NCBI RefSeq assembly: GCF_028595285.1
Contig: NZ_JAQQXQ010000005.1
Coordinates: 1-64,000, forward strand
DNA: 64,000 nucleotides
Direction of reading: 5' to 3'
DNA from: Erythrobacter fulvus
GTDB lineage: Bacteria > Pseudomonadota > Alphaproteobacteria > Sphingomonadales > Sphingomonadaceae
In this document: positions 32,469 through 41,741 of the stretch, in pieces
Layout: every line of letters begins with the position of its first letter
Numbering within the stretch: position 1 is the first letter of the stretch
Notes under the pieces: generated by a model
What the model was told of the DNA's origin: nothing
The model's database searches: none
What the model saw: only the letters and a program-made list of their open reading frames with translations
Program-made: the position numbers and the translations under genes

Positions 32469-34085
32469 TCAGCCGCCCTTCATGCTCCCCGCCAGCGCGT
32501 TGAGACGCAGGAATTCCTGCCGCCAGAAATTGTCCTGATCGCCTGCGAGCCTGCCGATCTGATCGAAGCTGTATCCCATCATCATCTCGTCCCCGCGCAG
32601 CACCTGCCCGAAAGCGGCGACAGCGGCGGCAAAGGCGAAATCGCCCTTGGGCAGCGCGGCAGCGTAAAGAAGCCCCGACGGCACCGCCTTTTCGATCAGC
32701 CGCGACTTTTCGCCATCGGGCAGTTTGTAGCGCAGTTTGATATTGGCGGCCTCGGCCAGCTTTGTGCGGGCGGCTTCGGCGGGGACATCCTCGTAGCGGC
32801 GCGGAGCGATCCAGCCCTTCGTGCCCGCCGGCACGATCTCGTAGATTGCGGTCACCTGATGGCCTGCGCCGATATCGCCCGCATCCACGCGGTCATTGTC
32901 GAAATCCTCTTCGCGAAGGGCGCGGTTCTCGTAGCCGACAAGGCGATACTGGCTGATGACGGCAGGGTTGAATTCAACCTGGATTTTCACGTCCTTGGCG
33001 ATGGTGAACAGCGTGCTCGACATCTCCTCGCCCAGCACCTTCGTCGCCTCCAGCGCGCTATCGATATAGGCGTAATTGCCGTTCCCATGGTTGGCGATCT
33101 GCTCCATCATCGCTTCGTTGTAATTGCCCGTGCCAAAGCCGAGCGTGGTGAGCGTGATGCCGGAATCGCGCTTGTTCTCGATCAGCTCGATCAGCGCCTT
33201 GGTGTCCGACACGCCGACGTTGAAATCGCCGTCGGTGGCAAGGATCACGCGGTTCACGCCGCCCTTGATGAAATTGTCCTCGGCAATGCGATAGGCGAGC
33301 TCGATCCCCGCGCCGCCCGCGGTCGATCCGCCCGCCGAAAGACTTTCCAGCGCGCGGCGGATTTTCCCAGTGTCGCTGGTCGGTTCGAGCACCATGCCGG
33401 CCGCACCGGCATAGACCACGATCGAAACCTTGTCCTGCGACGACAATTCGCCCGCGAGGCCCGCCAGCGCGGTCTTGACCAGCGGCAACTTGTCGGGGCT
33501 GTTCATCGAACCCGATACGTCCATCAGGAACACAAGGTTCGCAGGCGGGCGTTCGGCGCTGTCGATATCGTAACCGCGCAACCCGATGCGCATCAGGTAG
33601 GTATTATCGTTCCACGGCGTTTTCGCGACGTCGGTGGTTACCGTGAAGGGCTGGCTGCGATCCTGCGGCCTGGCATAGTCGTAGCGGAAATAATTGATCA
33701 TCTCCTCGGTGCGAACCGCGTCCTGCGGGGGCATCATGCCTTGCGTCAGGAAACGCCGGGCATTGGCATAGGCGCCGGTATCGACATCGACGCTGAAGGT
33801 GCTGACCGGCTCTGCGGCGACCAGCTTGACCGGCGAGACTTCCTTGCCATCATATTTCTCGCGGCCGGGATCGGTGGCGACCACCACCGGCGGGGCGAAA
33901 TAGGCCATGTCGGCTGCGGATGCCTTGGCCAATCGCGATCCGGTGACGGTGAGGACTTCCTGCGACGCCGGCGCTCTGGCAGGCGGGGGAGGCGGGGCGG
34001 CAGCCATATCGCTGCTATCGTTTCCGGCGCAGCCCGCGATCACGGCACACAGCGCCAGGCCGGCGATCAGTCTTGTCCCTCGCAT
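32469..34085 (-). CDS. VWA-domain lipoprotein, YfbK-like
   Basis: 538 residues from the ATG at 34085 (a GTG one codon earlier is possible). Lipobox IAGC gives a lipid-modified Cys19. After a proline-rich linker comes an N-terminal conserved block (FSVDVDTGAYANARRFLTQGMMP), then a von Willebrand A domain with the MIDAS motif FLMDVSGSMNS, then a C-terminal DUF3520-like domain (YEIVPAG, KLPDGEKSRLIEKA). The order matches E. coli YfbK. VWA domains bind metal and partner proteins. It probably sits in the outer or inner membrane envelope. Function is not established. Confidence 0.9.
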   Translation of the reverse strand: MRGTRLIAGLALCAVIAGCAGNDSSDMAAAPPPPPARAPASQEVLTVTGSRLAKASAADMAYFAPPVVVATDPGREKYDGKEVSPVKLVAAEPVSTFSVDVDTGAYANARRFLTQGMMPPQDAVRTEEMINYFRYDYARPQDRSQPFTVTTDVAKTPWNDNTYLMRIGLRGYDIDSAERPPANLVFLMDVSGSMNSPDKLPLVKTALAGLAGELSSQDKVSIVVYAGAAGMVLEPTSDTGKIRRALESLSAGGSTAGGAGIELAYRIAEDNFIKGGVNRVILATDGDFNVGVSDTKALIELIENKRDSGITLTTLGFGTGNYNEAMMEQIANHGNGNYAYIDSALEATKVLGEEMSSTLFTIAKDVKIQVEFNPAVISQYRLVGYENRALREEDFDNDRVDAGDIGAGHQVTAIYEIVPAGTKGWIAPRRYEDVPAEAARTKLAEAANIKLRYKLPDGEKSRLIEKAVPSGLLYAAALPKGDFAFAAAVAAFGQVLRGDEMMMGYSFDQIGRLAGDQDNFWRQEFLRLNALAGSMKGG

Positions 34086-34154
34086 CACTTTTCTCCCCGC
34101 TTGTTCCAGCGGATTGAAAAATCGATTCGCAGCCGTGAATAGCGACTGAACGCT

Positions 34155-35699
34155 CTATGCGGGGGACGAGCTGTCCTCGTCCGGGACGACATTCTTGCGG
34201 AACAGCACCTTGTCCTCCTCGCCAAAGCCGCGCCGCCATATCACCAGCGCATAGGTGCCGAGCACGGCGGGGATGCCGACCAGCAGCTCGATCCATTCGG
34301 GCAGCAGAGTGAAGGCATATCCCACCACCACCGCCGCAGCCGCTGCATAGACAAGCGGCCAGCGCCAGTTCGAAACGCTCGCGCCGAGCAGGCGCTTCAG
34401 CAGCAGCGCCTTGACGAGGCTGGAGGTTGCCAGTGCGATCATCAAGGCGCCCGCGGCGCCTGCGGCCTGATACCCGCCACCCAGGCCTGCATTGCGCACC
34501 GCCATAATCAGCGCCACTGTCAGCCCCGCCTGCAACGCAATGATCCCGACCGAAATCGCCAGATTGCGCTTGCGGGCGATGTAGACGAGCACGCTTTCGG
34601 ACACGACCGCCATCGAGGCGACCACCTCGGCCGCCAGCAGGAAGGCCAGCGCGGCGGTGCCCGCGACATAATCCGGCCCCCACAGGCCCATCACCGCCTC
34701 GCCCGGCATGCCCAGCACCAGCGCGATGCCCAGTTGCACGGCGATGATCCAGAAGCCCACCTGCCGCACTTGCGCGGCAATCGCTTCCATGTTGCCGATG
34801 CGCAGGTTCTTGGTGATGACGGGCGACAGGATGGGCTCGAAGGACGTCTTCAGCTTCTGCGGCAGCGAGGCGATTTGCTGCGCGGCGTAATAGATGCCGA
34901 CCGCTTGCGGCGGTGCAAACAACCCGAGGATGAAAATGTCGAGCAGCCGTGTCCCGCGCTCAATCGCGTCCGCGCCAACCAGCGGGAAAGCCCGCGCCGA
35001 CATGCCCAGCATCGCGCGGGCCTGCGGTGTCCAGTTCTTCGGCAGACCATAGGTGCGCAGGAACGGCCACAGCGCCGTCAGCAGCCCGGCATAGATCGAG
35101 GTTATGAACGCCAGCGCCAGCCCCGCATCGCGCGTTTCGGGGATGAAGAAGAACACGCCTGCCCCGATCGATATCGTCCACGGCTCCACCACCGCCCGCG
35201 CGCGCACCGTGGTGGCGATATCGAAGCGGTAGGCCTGCGCGGCCAACAGGATTTCGGTGACGGCAAAGGCGGGGATGGTGGCCACCAGCCACATGTCCCA
35301 CGGGCTGTTCATGCCGTTGGGGAACATCGGTTCGGGGAACACCAGCAGCACCCCGGCGGCAACCGCCGAATAGGCCAGCGCCAGCAGAATGCCGTCATAA
35401 ACAAGGTTGGTTTCCGCACTGCGGTTTTCGCCCGCGCCTTCGGACAGGCGCTGCGCCAGACCACGCTTTTCGCCCAGCGAACAGATCAGCGCGACAATCT
35501 CTATCAGCACCAGCGCCGAGGCGAAGCGCCCCAGCGCCTCGGCCCCGTAAAGGCGGGTGGCGATGACGAGGAAGGGAATGCGCGCGATCAGGCGCACCAC
35601 GAAACCCATCGTATTGGTGCGCCCGCCCTTGGCCAGCGTGGCGAGATCGTCGCCGCCCTTTTCCGGGGCAGGGGCACTGTCGGCGGGCGGTTGGCTCAC
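34155..35699 (-). CDS. Wzx/MOP-type polysaccharide flippase-like transporter
   Basis: 514 residues, about 12-14 helices. Typical oligosaccharide flippase pieces are seen: an Arg-rich first helix pair (TNTMGFVVRLIARIPFLVIATRLYG), RFASALVLIEIVALICSLGEKRGLAQRL, and a duplicated half beginning near residue 250. The family moves lipid-linked sugar units across the inner membrane. No glycosyltransferase or polymer gene is nearby, so the substrate is unknown. Its ATG overlaps the gpsA stop, suggesting one transcript with gpsA and tsaD, which is an unusual pairing. Confidence 0.85.
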   Translation of the reverse strand: MSQPPADSAPAPEKGGDDLATLAKGGRTNTMGFVVRLIARIPFLVIATRLYGAEALGRFASALVLIEIVALICSLGEKRGLAQRLSEGAGENRSAETNLVYDGILLALAYSAVAAGVLLVFPEPMFPNGMNSPWDMWLVATIPAFAVTEILLAAQAYRFDIATTVRARAVVEPWTISIGAGVFFFIPETRDAGLALAFITSIYAGLLTALWPFLRTYGLPKNWTPQARAMLGMSARAFPLVGADAIERGTRLLDIFILGLFAPPQAVGIYYAAQQIASLPQKLKTSFEPILSPVITKNLRIGNMEAIAAQVRQVGFWIIAVQLGIALVLGMPGEAVMGLWGPDYVAGTAALAFLLAAEVVASMAVVSESVLVYIARKRNLAISVGIIALQAGLTVALIMAVRNAGLGGGYQAAGAAGALMIALATSSLVKALLLKRLLGASVSNWRWPLVYAAAAAVVVGYAFTLLPEWIELLVGIPAVLGTYALVIWRRGFGEEDKVLFRKNVVPDEDSSSPA

Positions 35700-36712
35700 G
35701 CCGTCAGGTCCTTTGCATCGCTTTCGAGTTCGGCCCGCAGCGGGCGGGACAGCAGTTCGGCCACCACCTTGCCGGCTCCCGCTCCGCCCAGAATGGCGTT
35801 GACGGCAGCCACGATCGGCATCGGGATACCGCGCCGTTCCGCCAGATCCGCCAGCACGGGCGCGGTGTGCGCGCCTTCGGCCACGGTGCGGCGGTCAGCC
35901 ATCAGTTCGGCTGCGGAGGCGCCTTCGCCGAGTGCCTTGCCGAGCGAGAAATTGCGACTTGAGGTGGAGGAGCAGGTAAGCACCAGATCGCCCAGTCCGC
36001 ACAGGCCGGCCAGTGTCTCGGTCTGCGCGCCCAATGCCTCGCCAAAGCGCAGCATTTCGGCATAGCCGCGCGCGATCAGCGCGGCGCGGGCGTTCTGGCC
36101 AAGCGCCAGTCCGTCCACCACCCCGCAGGCGATGGCCAGCACGTTCTTCACCGCGCCGCCGATTTCCGCGCCGCAGACATCGTCGGAATAATAGGGGCGG
36201 AACGCGGGGCGCGCGATGGCGGGCGCCAGACGTTCCCACTGCGCCGCGCCGCCCGAACAGGCGAGCGTGACGGCGGTCGGCAGGCCCGCGGCGACTTCAT
36301 GCGCAAATGTCGGCCCGGAAAGCACCGCGATGGCGCTGTCGGGGCAAGCTTCGCGGGCGACGTCGTTCATCAGGCGTCCGGTGCCTGCCTCGATCCCCTT
36401 GGAACACAGCACCAGATCGCGCGGCTGGCGGGATAGGCCCGCCAGCACCTTGCCCAGCACCTGTGCGGGGGTGACGACCAGCACGATGTTGGTCGCCGCC
36501 AGATCGGCCAGATCGCCGGTCGCGCAGATCGTCGGCGCGAGGGTGGCGGAGGGCAGGTAGAGCGGGTTTCTGTGTTCGGCATTGATCGCGGCGACCACTT
36601 CGGGCTCGTAGGCCCAGAGGATGACCTCGCGCCCGTCGCTGGCAAGCATCTGCGCCAGCGCCGTGCCCCATGCGCCTGCGCCGATGACGCCGATGGTCTG
36701 GTGTGCCGTCAT
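35696..36712 (-). CDS. gpsA: Glycerol-3-phosphate dehydrogenase [NAD(P)+]
   Basis: 338 residues from the ATG at 36712, which overlaps the tsaD stop by ATGA. N-terminal NAD(P) motif [21 protein letters not shown]. Family blocks that follow are [51 protein letters not shown] and the catalytic-lysine region [22 protein letters not shown], then [12 protein letters not shown]. It makes sn-glycerol-3-phosphate for phospholipids. Confidence 0.96.
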   Translation of the reverse strand: MTAHQTIGVIGAGAWGTALAQMLASDGREVILWAYEPEVVAAINAEHRNPLYLPSATLAPTICATGDLADLAATNIVLVVTPAQVLGKVLAGLSRQPRDLVLCSKGIEAGTGRLMNDVAREACPDSAIAVLSGPTFAHEVAAGLPTAVTLACSGGAAQWERLAPAIARPAFRPYYSDDVCGAEIGGAVKNVLAIACGVVDGLALGQNARAALIARGYAEMLRFGEALGAQTETLAGLCGLGDLVLTCSSTSSRNFSLGKALGEGASAAELMADRRTVAEGAHTAPVLADLAERRGIPMPIVAAVNAILGGAGAGKVVAELLSRPLRAELESDAKDLTA

Positions 36713-37782
36713 GCCTTCACTCCCGCCCCGCGCACCTTGTCCGCATCCGGATCGAGCGCCCAGCGCGGGCGGGCCTGAAAATCTAGGGCATCGCCCGCAA
36801 AATCCCTGCCCTCGATCGCCAACCGTTCGCAACCCGCCCAGGCGATCATCGCGGCATTATCGGTGCACAGTGCCAGCGGCGGGGCGGTGAAGCGCATGGC
36901 GTGACGCGCCGCGAGGGTTTCCAGTGCGCCGCGCACCACCTTGTTCGCCGCAACCCCGCCGGCCACCACCAACGCGGGGAAAGGCCCCGCAGTATCAAGC
37001 GCAAGTTCGAGCCTGTCGGTCAGACATTCGACAGCCGCCTGCTGGAAGCTTGCGGCAATGTCGGCAGGCCGATGCTCGCCGCTTTCGACCGCGCGCAGCA
37101 CCGCGCTCTTGAGGCCCGCAAAGGAGAAATGCGGTTCGCGCGAACCCTTCAGCGGGCGCGGCAGCGGCACGGCCTTGGGATCGCCTTCCAGCGCCAGCCG
37201 CTCCACCGCAGGCCCGCCGGGATAGCCGAGGCCTAACAACTTGGCGGTCTTGTCGAACGCCTCGCCCAGCGCATCGTCGATGGTGGTGGCAAGGCGGCGG
37301 TACTGTCCCACACCCTCGACGGCGAGGATTTGGCAATGCCCGCCCGAAACCAGCAGCAGCAGATAGGGAAATTCCAGCCCTGCATCGGCCAGCCGCGGCG
37401 AAAGCGCGTGACCTTCGAGGTGGTTTATCGCCAGCAGCGGCTTGTCCGCCGCCATCGCCAGCGCCTTGGCGCTTACCAGACCGACCATCACCCCGCCGAT
37501 CAGCCCCGGCCCGGCAGTGGCGGCAATCGCATCGACATCGGCAAGACTCAGGCCCGCATCGCCCATCACCTTTTCCAGCATCGGTGCCAGCCGTTCGGCA
37601 TGGGCACGGGCGGCGATTTCGGGCACCACGCCGCCATAGGGCGCGTGTTCTGCCTCCTGACTGGCAATCGCCTGCGCCAGAATCACGCGGTCGCCGCGCA
37701 CCAGCGCGACGGCGGTTTCATCGCAGCTCGATTCGATGCCCAACACCAGAGGTGCTTCAGAGGTGTGCGTTGCCGATCCCAT
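36709..37782 (-). CDS. tsaD: tRNA N6-threonylcarbamoyladenosine transferase TsaD
   Basis: 357 residues. Starts with [15 protein letters not shown], the signature of the Kae1/TsaD family. Metal-binding motifs follow: [18 protein letters not shown], and [15 protein letters not shown]. The enzyme transfers threonylcarbamoyl to A37 of ANN-decoding tRNAs together with TsaB and TsaE, not encoded here. The gpsA start overlaps its stop. The next gene upstream, hemC, diverges from a 44-base gap, a gene neighbourhood common in alphaproteobacteria (hem genes beside tsaD/gpsA). Confidence 0.96.
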   Translation of the reverse strand: MGSATHTSEAPLVLGIESSCDETAVALVRGDRVILAQAIASQEAEHAPYGGVVPEIAARAHAERLAPMLEKVMGDAGLSLADVDAIAATAGPGLIGGVMVGLVSAKALAMAADKPLLAINHLEGHALSPRLADAGLEFPYLLLLVSGGHCQILAVEGVGQYRRLATTIDDALGEAFDKTAKLLGLGYPGGPAVERLALEGDPKAVPLPRPLKGSREPHFSFAGLKSAVLRAVESGEHRPADIAASFQQAAVECLTDRLELALDTAGPFPALVVAGGVAANKVVRGALETLAARHAMRFTAPPLALCTDNAAMIAWAGCERLAIEGRDFAGDALDFQARPRWALDPDADKVRGAGVKA

Positions 37783-37826
37783 CCGGCTTCCATCTAGTCT
37801 TTGTGAAGGCTAGGGCAAGCATAGCC

Positions 37827-38768
37827 ATGAACGAAGCATCTCCAAACGCCCCGCGCTTGCGACTGGGCACCCGCAATTCCCCGCTTGCGATGGCGCAGGC
37901 AGTTGAAACCCGCGCCCGCCTGTGCGCCGCCCACGGCTGGGCCGAGGACGAGGTCGAACTCGTGCCCGTGCTGGCGAGCGGCGACAAGGTGCTGGACCGC
38001 CCGCTGTCCGAAATCGGCGGCAAGGCGCTGTGGACCAAGGAACTCGATCAATGGCTGGGTGAGGGGCGGATCGATCTGTCGGTGCATTCGGCCAAGGACG
38101 TCGAGACCATCCGCCCGTCCGAATTCCACTTTCCCGCCTTCCTGCCGCGCGCCGACCGTCGCGATTGCCTCGTCGGTGCGGCCAGCATCGCCGCGATCCC
38201 GCAGGGCGCGGTTGTCGGCACCAGCGCCCCGCGCCGCGCCGCGCAGCTTTTGAACCTGCGGCCCGATTGCAAGGTCGTCACCTTCCGCGGCAATGTCGCC
38301 ACGCGGCTCGCCAAGCTTGAGGCGGGCGAGGCGGACGTGACCTTCCTTGCCGCCGCGGGCCTTGAACGGCTCGGTCAGAGCGCAGTCGGCAGCCCCTTGG
38401 GCGAGGGTGAATGGATCCCCGCCGCCGCGCAGGGGGTGATCGCGATCGAATGCCGCGCCGATAATGCGCGCACCACCGCGTTGCTTGCCGCCATCGATCA
38501 CGCGCCGACCCGCGCCGAGCTGGAGGCCGAACGCGCGCTGCTCGCCGAACTGGGCGGCACCTGCCATTCGCCGGTCGCGGTGCTGTGCACGGGCGGGGGC
38601 GATAGCCTGTCGATGCGCGCCGCGCTGTTTAGTCCCGACGGGGCCGAGCGGATCGAGGGCACGGCCAGCTTCGCACCGGGCGATCATGCGCCGGTAAAGG
38701 CGCTGGCCGCCGACCTGCTGGCCCGCGCCACCCCCGGCATCGCGCCGCATTTCCGCCAGGGAAAATGA
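37827..38768 (+). CDS. hemC: Porphobilinogen deaminase (hydroxymethylbilane synthase)
   Basis: 313 residues from the ATG at 37827; upstream frame is shadow. Motifs: RLGTRNSPLAMAQA, SVHSAKDVETIRP (usually HSxKD with substrate contacts), GTSAPRRAAQLLNLRPD, and the dipyrromethane cofactor Cys in ELGGTCHSPVA. It assembles four porphobilinogens into hydroxymethylbilane, the substrate of HemD, whose gene overlaps the stop (ATGA). Confidence 0.96.
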   Translation: MNEASPNAPRLRLGTRNSPLAMAQAVETRARLCAAHGWAEDEVELVPVLASGDKVLDRPLSEIGGKALWTKELDQWLGEGRIDLSVHSAKDVETIRPSEFHFPAFLPRADRRDCLVGAASIAAIPQGAVVGTSAPRRAAQLLNLRPDCKVVTFRGNVATRLAKLEAGEADVTFLAAAGLERLGQSAVGSPLGEGEWIPAAAQGVIAIECRADNARTTALLAAIDHAPTRAELEAERALLAELGGTCHSPVAVLCTGGGDSLSMRAALFSPDGAERIEGTASFAPGDHAPVKALAADLLARATPGIAPHFRQGK

Positions 38769-39475
38769 GCGTCCACCTGCTCGCGCTGCGCCCCGAACCG
38801 GGGTTGTCCGCGACGCTGGAGAAAGCCCGCGCGCTGGGCCTTTCAATAACCGGACAGGCGCTTTCCGAAATCCGTCCCGTGGCGTGGGACTGCCCCGATC
38901 CGGCCGCCTATGACGGGCTGCTGATCGGCAGCGCCAATGCGATCCTGCATGGCGGTGCAAATCTCGCGCCGCTTGCCGACAAACCCGTCTTCGCCGTGGG
39001 CGAGGCCACCGCTTCGGCAGCGCGCGAAGCGGGTTTTGCGGTCGAAATGGTCGGCAGCGGTGGCCTGCAAGGCGTGCTCGACACGATTGCACCGCCGCGC
39101 CGCCTGCTGCGCATCGCGGGGGAAGAACACGTACCGCTGAAGCCCCCTGCGGGCGTCAGTTTCGACACCGTCATTGCCTATCGCAACGTCATGCTCCCGC
39201 TCGATCCGTCGGCGGGGGAACTGGCTGCGGGCGACATCATGGTGCTGCTCCATTCGGCCGCCACCGCGCGCCACTTCGCCGGCGAGTGCGACCGGCTCGG
39301 GCTGGAGCGCGAAACCATCACGCTCGCCGCGCTCGGCCCGCGCATCGCGGCTGCTGCTGGGGAGGGCTGGCAGGCCGTCCACATCGCCGCCAGCCCGGAC
39401 GAGGTTGCCTTGTTGGCAATGGCATCCCACTTGTGCCAGAAGCCAAGCTCCATTCCCGCCGCGCCAGGGCGATAA
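38765..39475 (+). CDS. hemD: Uroporphyrinogen-III synthase
   Basis: 236 residues, start overlapping hemC by 4 bases. HemD is poorly conserved, but two-lobed organisation and short patterns remain: DGLLIGSANAILHG, PVFAVGEATASAAREAGF, VIAYRNVML and LLHSAATARHFA, plus gene position directly after hemC. It closes hydroxymethylbilane with inversion of ring D. The following gene starts 25 bases downstream and is the usual neighbour in alphaproteobacteria. Confidence 0.9.
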   Translation: MSVHLLALRPEPGLSATLEKARALGLSITGQALSEIRPVAWDCPDPAAYDGLLIGSANAILHGGANLAPLADKPVFAVGEATASAAREAGFAVEMVGSGGLQGVLDTIAPPRRLLRIAGEEHVPLKPPAGVSFDTVIAYRNVMLPLDPSAGELAAGDIMVLLHSAATARHFAGECDRLGLERETITLAALGPRIAAAAGEGWQAVHIAASPDEVALLAMASHLCQKPSSIPAAPGR

Positions 39476-39500
39476 GAACAAGGTCGCAGAACGGAACCTG

Positions 39501-40430
39501 ATGGAATCGAAATACGGAAGTCGCCGCAAACCTTCCTCGGGACGGGGAATCCTGCTGGCCGTGCTCGCCGCCTTTATCGCCGGGGGGCTGCTGGTGGGCT
39601 GGGTCGTGTGGTACAATTTTCAGCCCGACCGTAATGGCGTGGCTTTGAGCGGTCCTGCGGGCGGCACCGAAACGGGCGCAGCACCCGACGCTGATCCAAG
39701 CGCCGCGCTGACCCCGTCGCCAAGCCCGCTGGCCGAACCGATCACGCCCGAAAATGCCGAACAGGCGGTGGAAGCCGTTACCCGCGTGGCCGAACAGCAG
39801 GGTGGGCTGGACCAGCGCCTTGCCGCTGCCGAACAGCGCCTCGCGCGGCTCGATCTGCAAGCGCAGGCGGCGGCGGGCAATGCGGCGCGGGCGGAAAGCC
39901 TGCTGATCGCCTTCGCCACCCGCCGCGCCGTCGAACGCGGAGCGGAGCTTGGCTATCTGGCCGACCAGTTGCGGCTGCGTTTCGGCGACCAGTGGCCCAA
40001 TGCGGTGAGCACGATCATCACCTTCTCGCGCGATCCTGTCCGGCTTGACGGGCTGGTGGCGCGGCTCGAAGGGCTAGGCCCGCAATTGCGCGAAGGCAGC
40101 GAGGGGCCGTCGTGGGGCAGCTTCAAGCGCGAATTGGGCCAATTATTTGTGTTCCGCCGCGAAAGCACCCCTTCGCCGCAGCCGCAGCGGCGGCTTGAAC
40201 GGGCGCGCTGGGCGCTTGAACAGGGCCGCTATCAGAACGCGATCGACGAAGTGAAGGGCATGCCCGGCGCCGACAAAGCGGAAGGCTGGATCAAGGACGC
40301 CGAACGTTATGCAAAGGCGATGGAAGCACTTGAAGTGATCGAGACCGCGGCTGTGCTCGACCAGCGCGGATTGCGCGATGGTGCGGGCAATCCGGTGCGG
40401 CAGTTGAGCCCGGTGGTGGTGGGGAATTAG
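39501..40430 (+). CDS. Mitofilin/COG4223-like inner membrane protein
   Basis: 309 residues from the ATG at 39501. N-terminal basic segment (KYGSRRKPSSGRG), then one transmembrane helix (ILLAVLAAFIAGGLLVGWVVWYN), a Pro/Ala/Thr-rich linker and a coiled-coil stretch (about 80-130, AEQQGGLDQRLAAAEQRLARL). A conserved-looking C-terminal domain follows (ERARWALEQGRYQNAIDEVKGMPGADKAEGWIKDA). Alphaproteobacterial homologues of the mitochondrial cristae protein Mic60 lie right after hemD, as here. The assignment rests on topology and position more than on residue identity. Confidence 0.7.
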   Translation: MESKYGSRRKPSSGRGILLAVLAAFIAGGLLVGWVVWYNFQPDRNGVALSGPAGGTETGAAPDADPSAALTPSPSPLAEPITPENAEQAVEAVTRVAEQQGGLDQRLAAAEQRLARLDLQAQAAAGNAARAESLLIAFATRRAVERGAELGYLADQLRLRFGDQWPNAVSTIITFSRDPVRLDGLVARLEGLGPQLREGSEGPSWGSFKRELGQLFVFRRESTPSPQPQRRLERARWALEQGRYQNAIDEVKGMPGADKAEGWIKDAERYAKAMEALEVIETAAVLDQRGLRDGAGNPVRQLSPVVVGN

Positions 40431-40464
40431 TTTTGTCGCCACTGCAAGGTGGCGCGCAAACAGA

Positions 40465-41691
40465 TTACGCCTTCAGCAGCTCCGGCAAATCGCCCGAAAC
40501 GCCTCGCGCTTCGTCCATGAAGAAATTCTTGAGCATCGGCGTGCGCTGCACAGCCGCCATGCCGAGCCGCCGCACGGCGCTAGCCGTCTTGCCCGGCGCA
40601 CCGAAAAGGCGGGTGAGGCCGTCGGTCGCCAGTGCCACCATGAAGCTGTCGAGCCCGCGCCACGTCTCGTAACGCTTGAGCACTTCGGGATCGCCCGGAT
40701 CGAGGCCCAGCCGCGCACCATCGGCCAGCACTTCCACCAGCGCGCCGACATCGCGCAGGCCGAGATTGAGACCCTGCCCCGCAATCGGGTGAATGCCGTG
40801 CGCCGCATCGCCGATCAGCGCGAGGCGTTCGGCGGTGATCTTGGCCGTGTGGTGGAAGCCGAGCGGATAGCTCGACCGCTGGCCGACGCTCAGCACGCGG
40901 CCCAGCACGCCGCCCATACGCTTTTCGACTTCGGCGAGGAAAGCGCGGTCGCCCAGCTTCATCACCGCCGCCCCGTCCTTCTCGGACACGGTCCACACCA
41001 GCGAGGAACGGTGCGTGCCGTCGGCATCGTCGTTCATCGGCAGCAGCGCGAACGGCCCTGCGGGATAGAAGATTTCCCAAGCGACATTGTCGTGCGGCTT
41101 TTCATGGGTCAGCCCGGCGATGATCGCGCGGTGTTCGTAATCCCACTTCGCGATGGTGATGCCGGCGGAATCGCGGGTGGGCGACTGGCGGCCTTCGGCG
41201 GCGATCATCAGCCGGCCTTTCAGCTTGGTACCGTCGGCCAGCACCGCAGCGACGCCGTACTGGCTGCGCTGGCGTTCGGTCACGGTCGCTTTCGCGGTCC
41301 AGTGGATCAGCGGCTCCTTTGCCGCCGCTTCGAACAGCGCGAGCCGCAACCGGCGGTTGGGAAACATCCGCCCCAGCGTGCCGTCATCGGGGCCGGGAAC
41401 GAAATCGAGCCGTCCGGGCTTGTTCTGATCGGTGACGGCAATGGCGGAAATGTCGCACGCGAATTCCTCAAGCCCCTCGGCGATGCCGATATTCTCGAAC
41501 AGGTGCCAGCTGGCGGTGGAGATCGCGGTGGCGCGATCATCGAAGCCTTCGGCCGTCAGCTCGGCCGGATCGGCGCGGTCGATCACGTGGCTGGACATGC
41601 CCTTCTTCGCCGCCGCCAGCGCCAATGTCATCCCAACCAGCCCGCCGCCGAGGATCACCAGATCGCGGGTTTCTTCTGTAGGATGTGTCAC
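40465..41691 (-). CDS. UbiH/COQ6-family FAD-dependent hydroxylase
   Basis: 408 residues. FAD-binding GxGxxG in VILGGGLVGMTLALAAAKKGM; middle DG-type motif; and the C-terminal FAD block ALIGDAAHGIHPIAGQGLNLGLRDVGAL, characteristic of ubiquinone-biosynthesis hydroxylases UbiH, UbiF and UbiL. These add the ring hydroxyls of ubiquinone. Which of the three positions this enzyme modifies cannot be told from the sequence. It diverges from the DsbD-like gene with a 50-base gap, and converges on the mitofilin-like gene. Confidence 0.88.
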   Translation of the reverse strand: MTHPTEETRDLVILGGGLVGMTLALAAAKKGMSSHVIDRADPAELTAEGFDDRATAISTASWHLFENIGIAEGLEEFACDISAIAVTDQNKPGRLDFVPGPDDGTLGRMFPNRRLRLALFEAAAKEPLIHWTAKATVTERQRSQYGVAAVLADGTKLKGRLMIAAEGRQSPTRDSAGITIAKWDYEHRAIIAGLTHEKPHDNVAWEIFYPAGPFALLPMNDDADGTHRSSLVWTVSEKDGAAVMKLGDRAFLAEVEKRMGGVLGRVLSVGQRSSYPLGFHHTAKITAERLALIGDAAHGIHPIAGQGLNLGLRDVGALVEVLADGARLGLDPGDPEVLKRYETWRGLDSFMVALATDGLTRLFGAPGKTASAVRRLGMAAVQRTPMLKNFFMDEARGVSGDLPELLKA

Positions 41692-41741
41692 CGTATCGGC
41701 TCCGATTGCGAAGTTGAGCCTGTGTGCCTAGAGGGTTGCCC

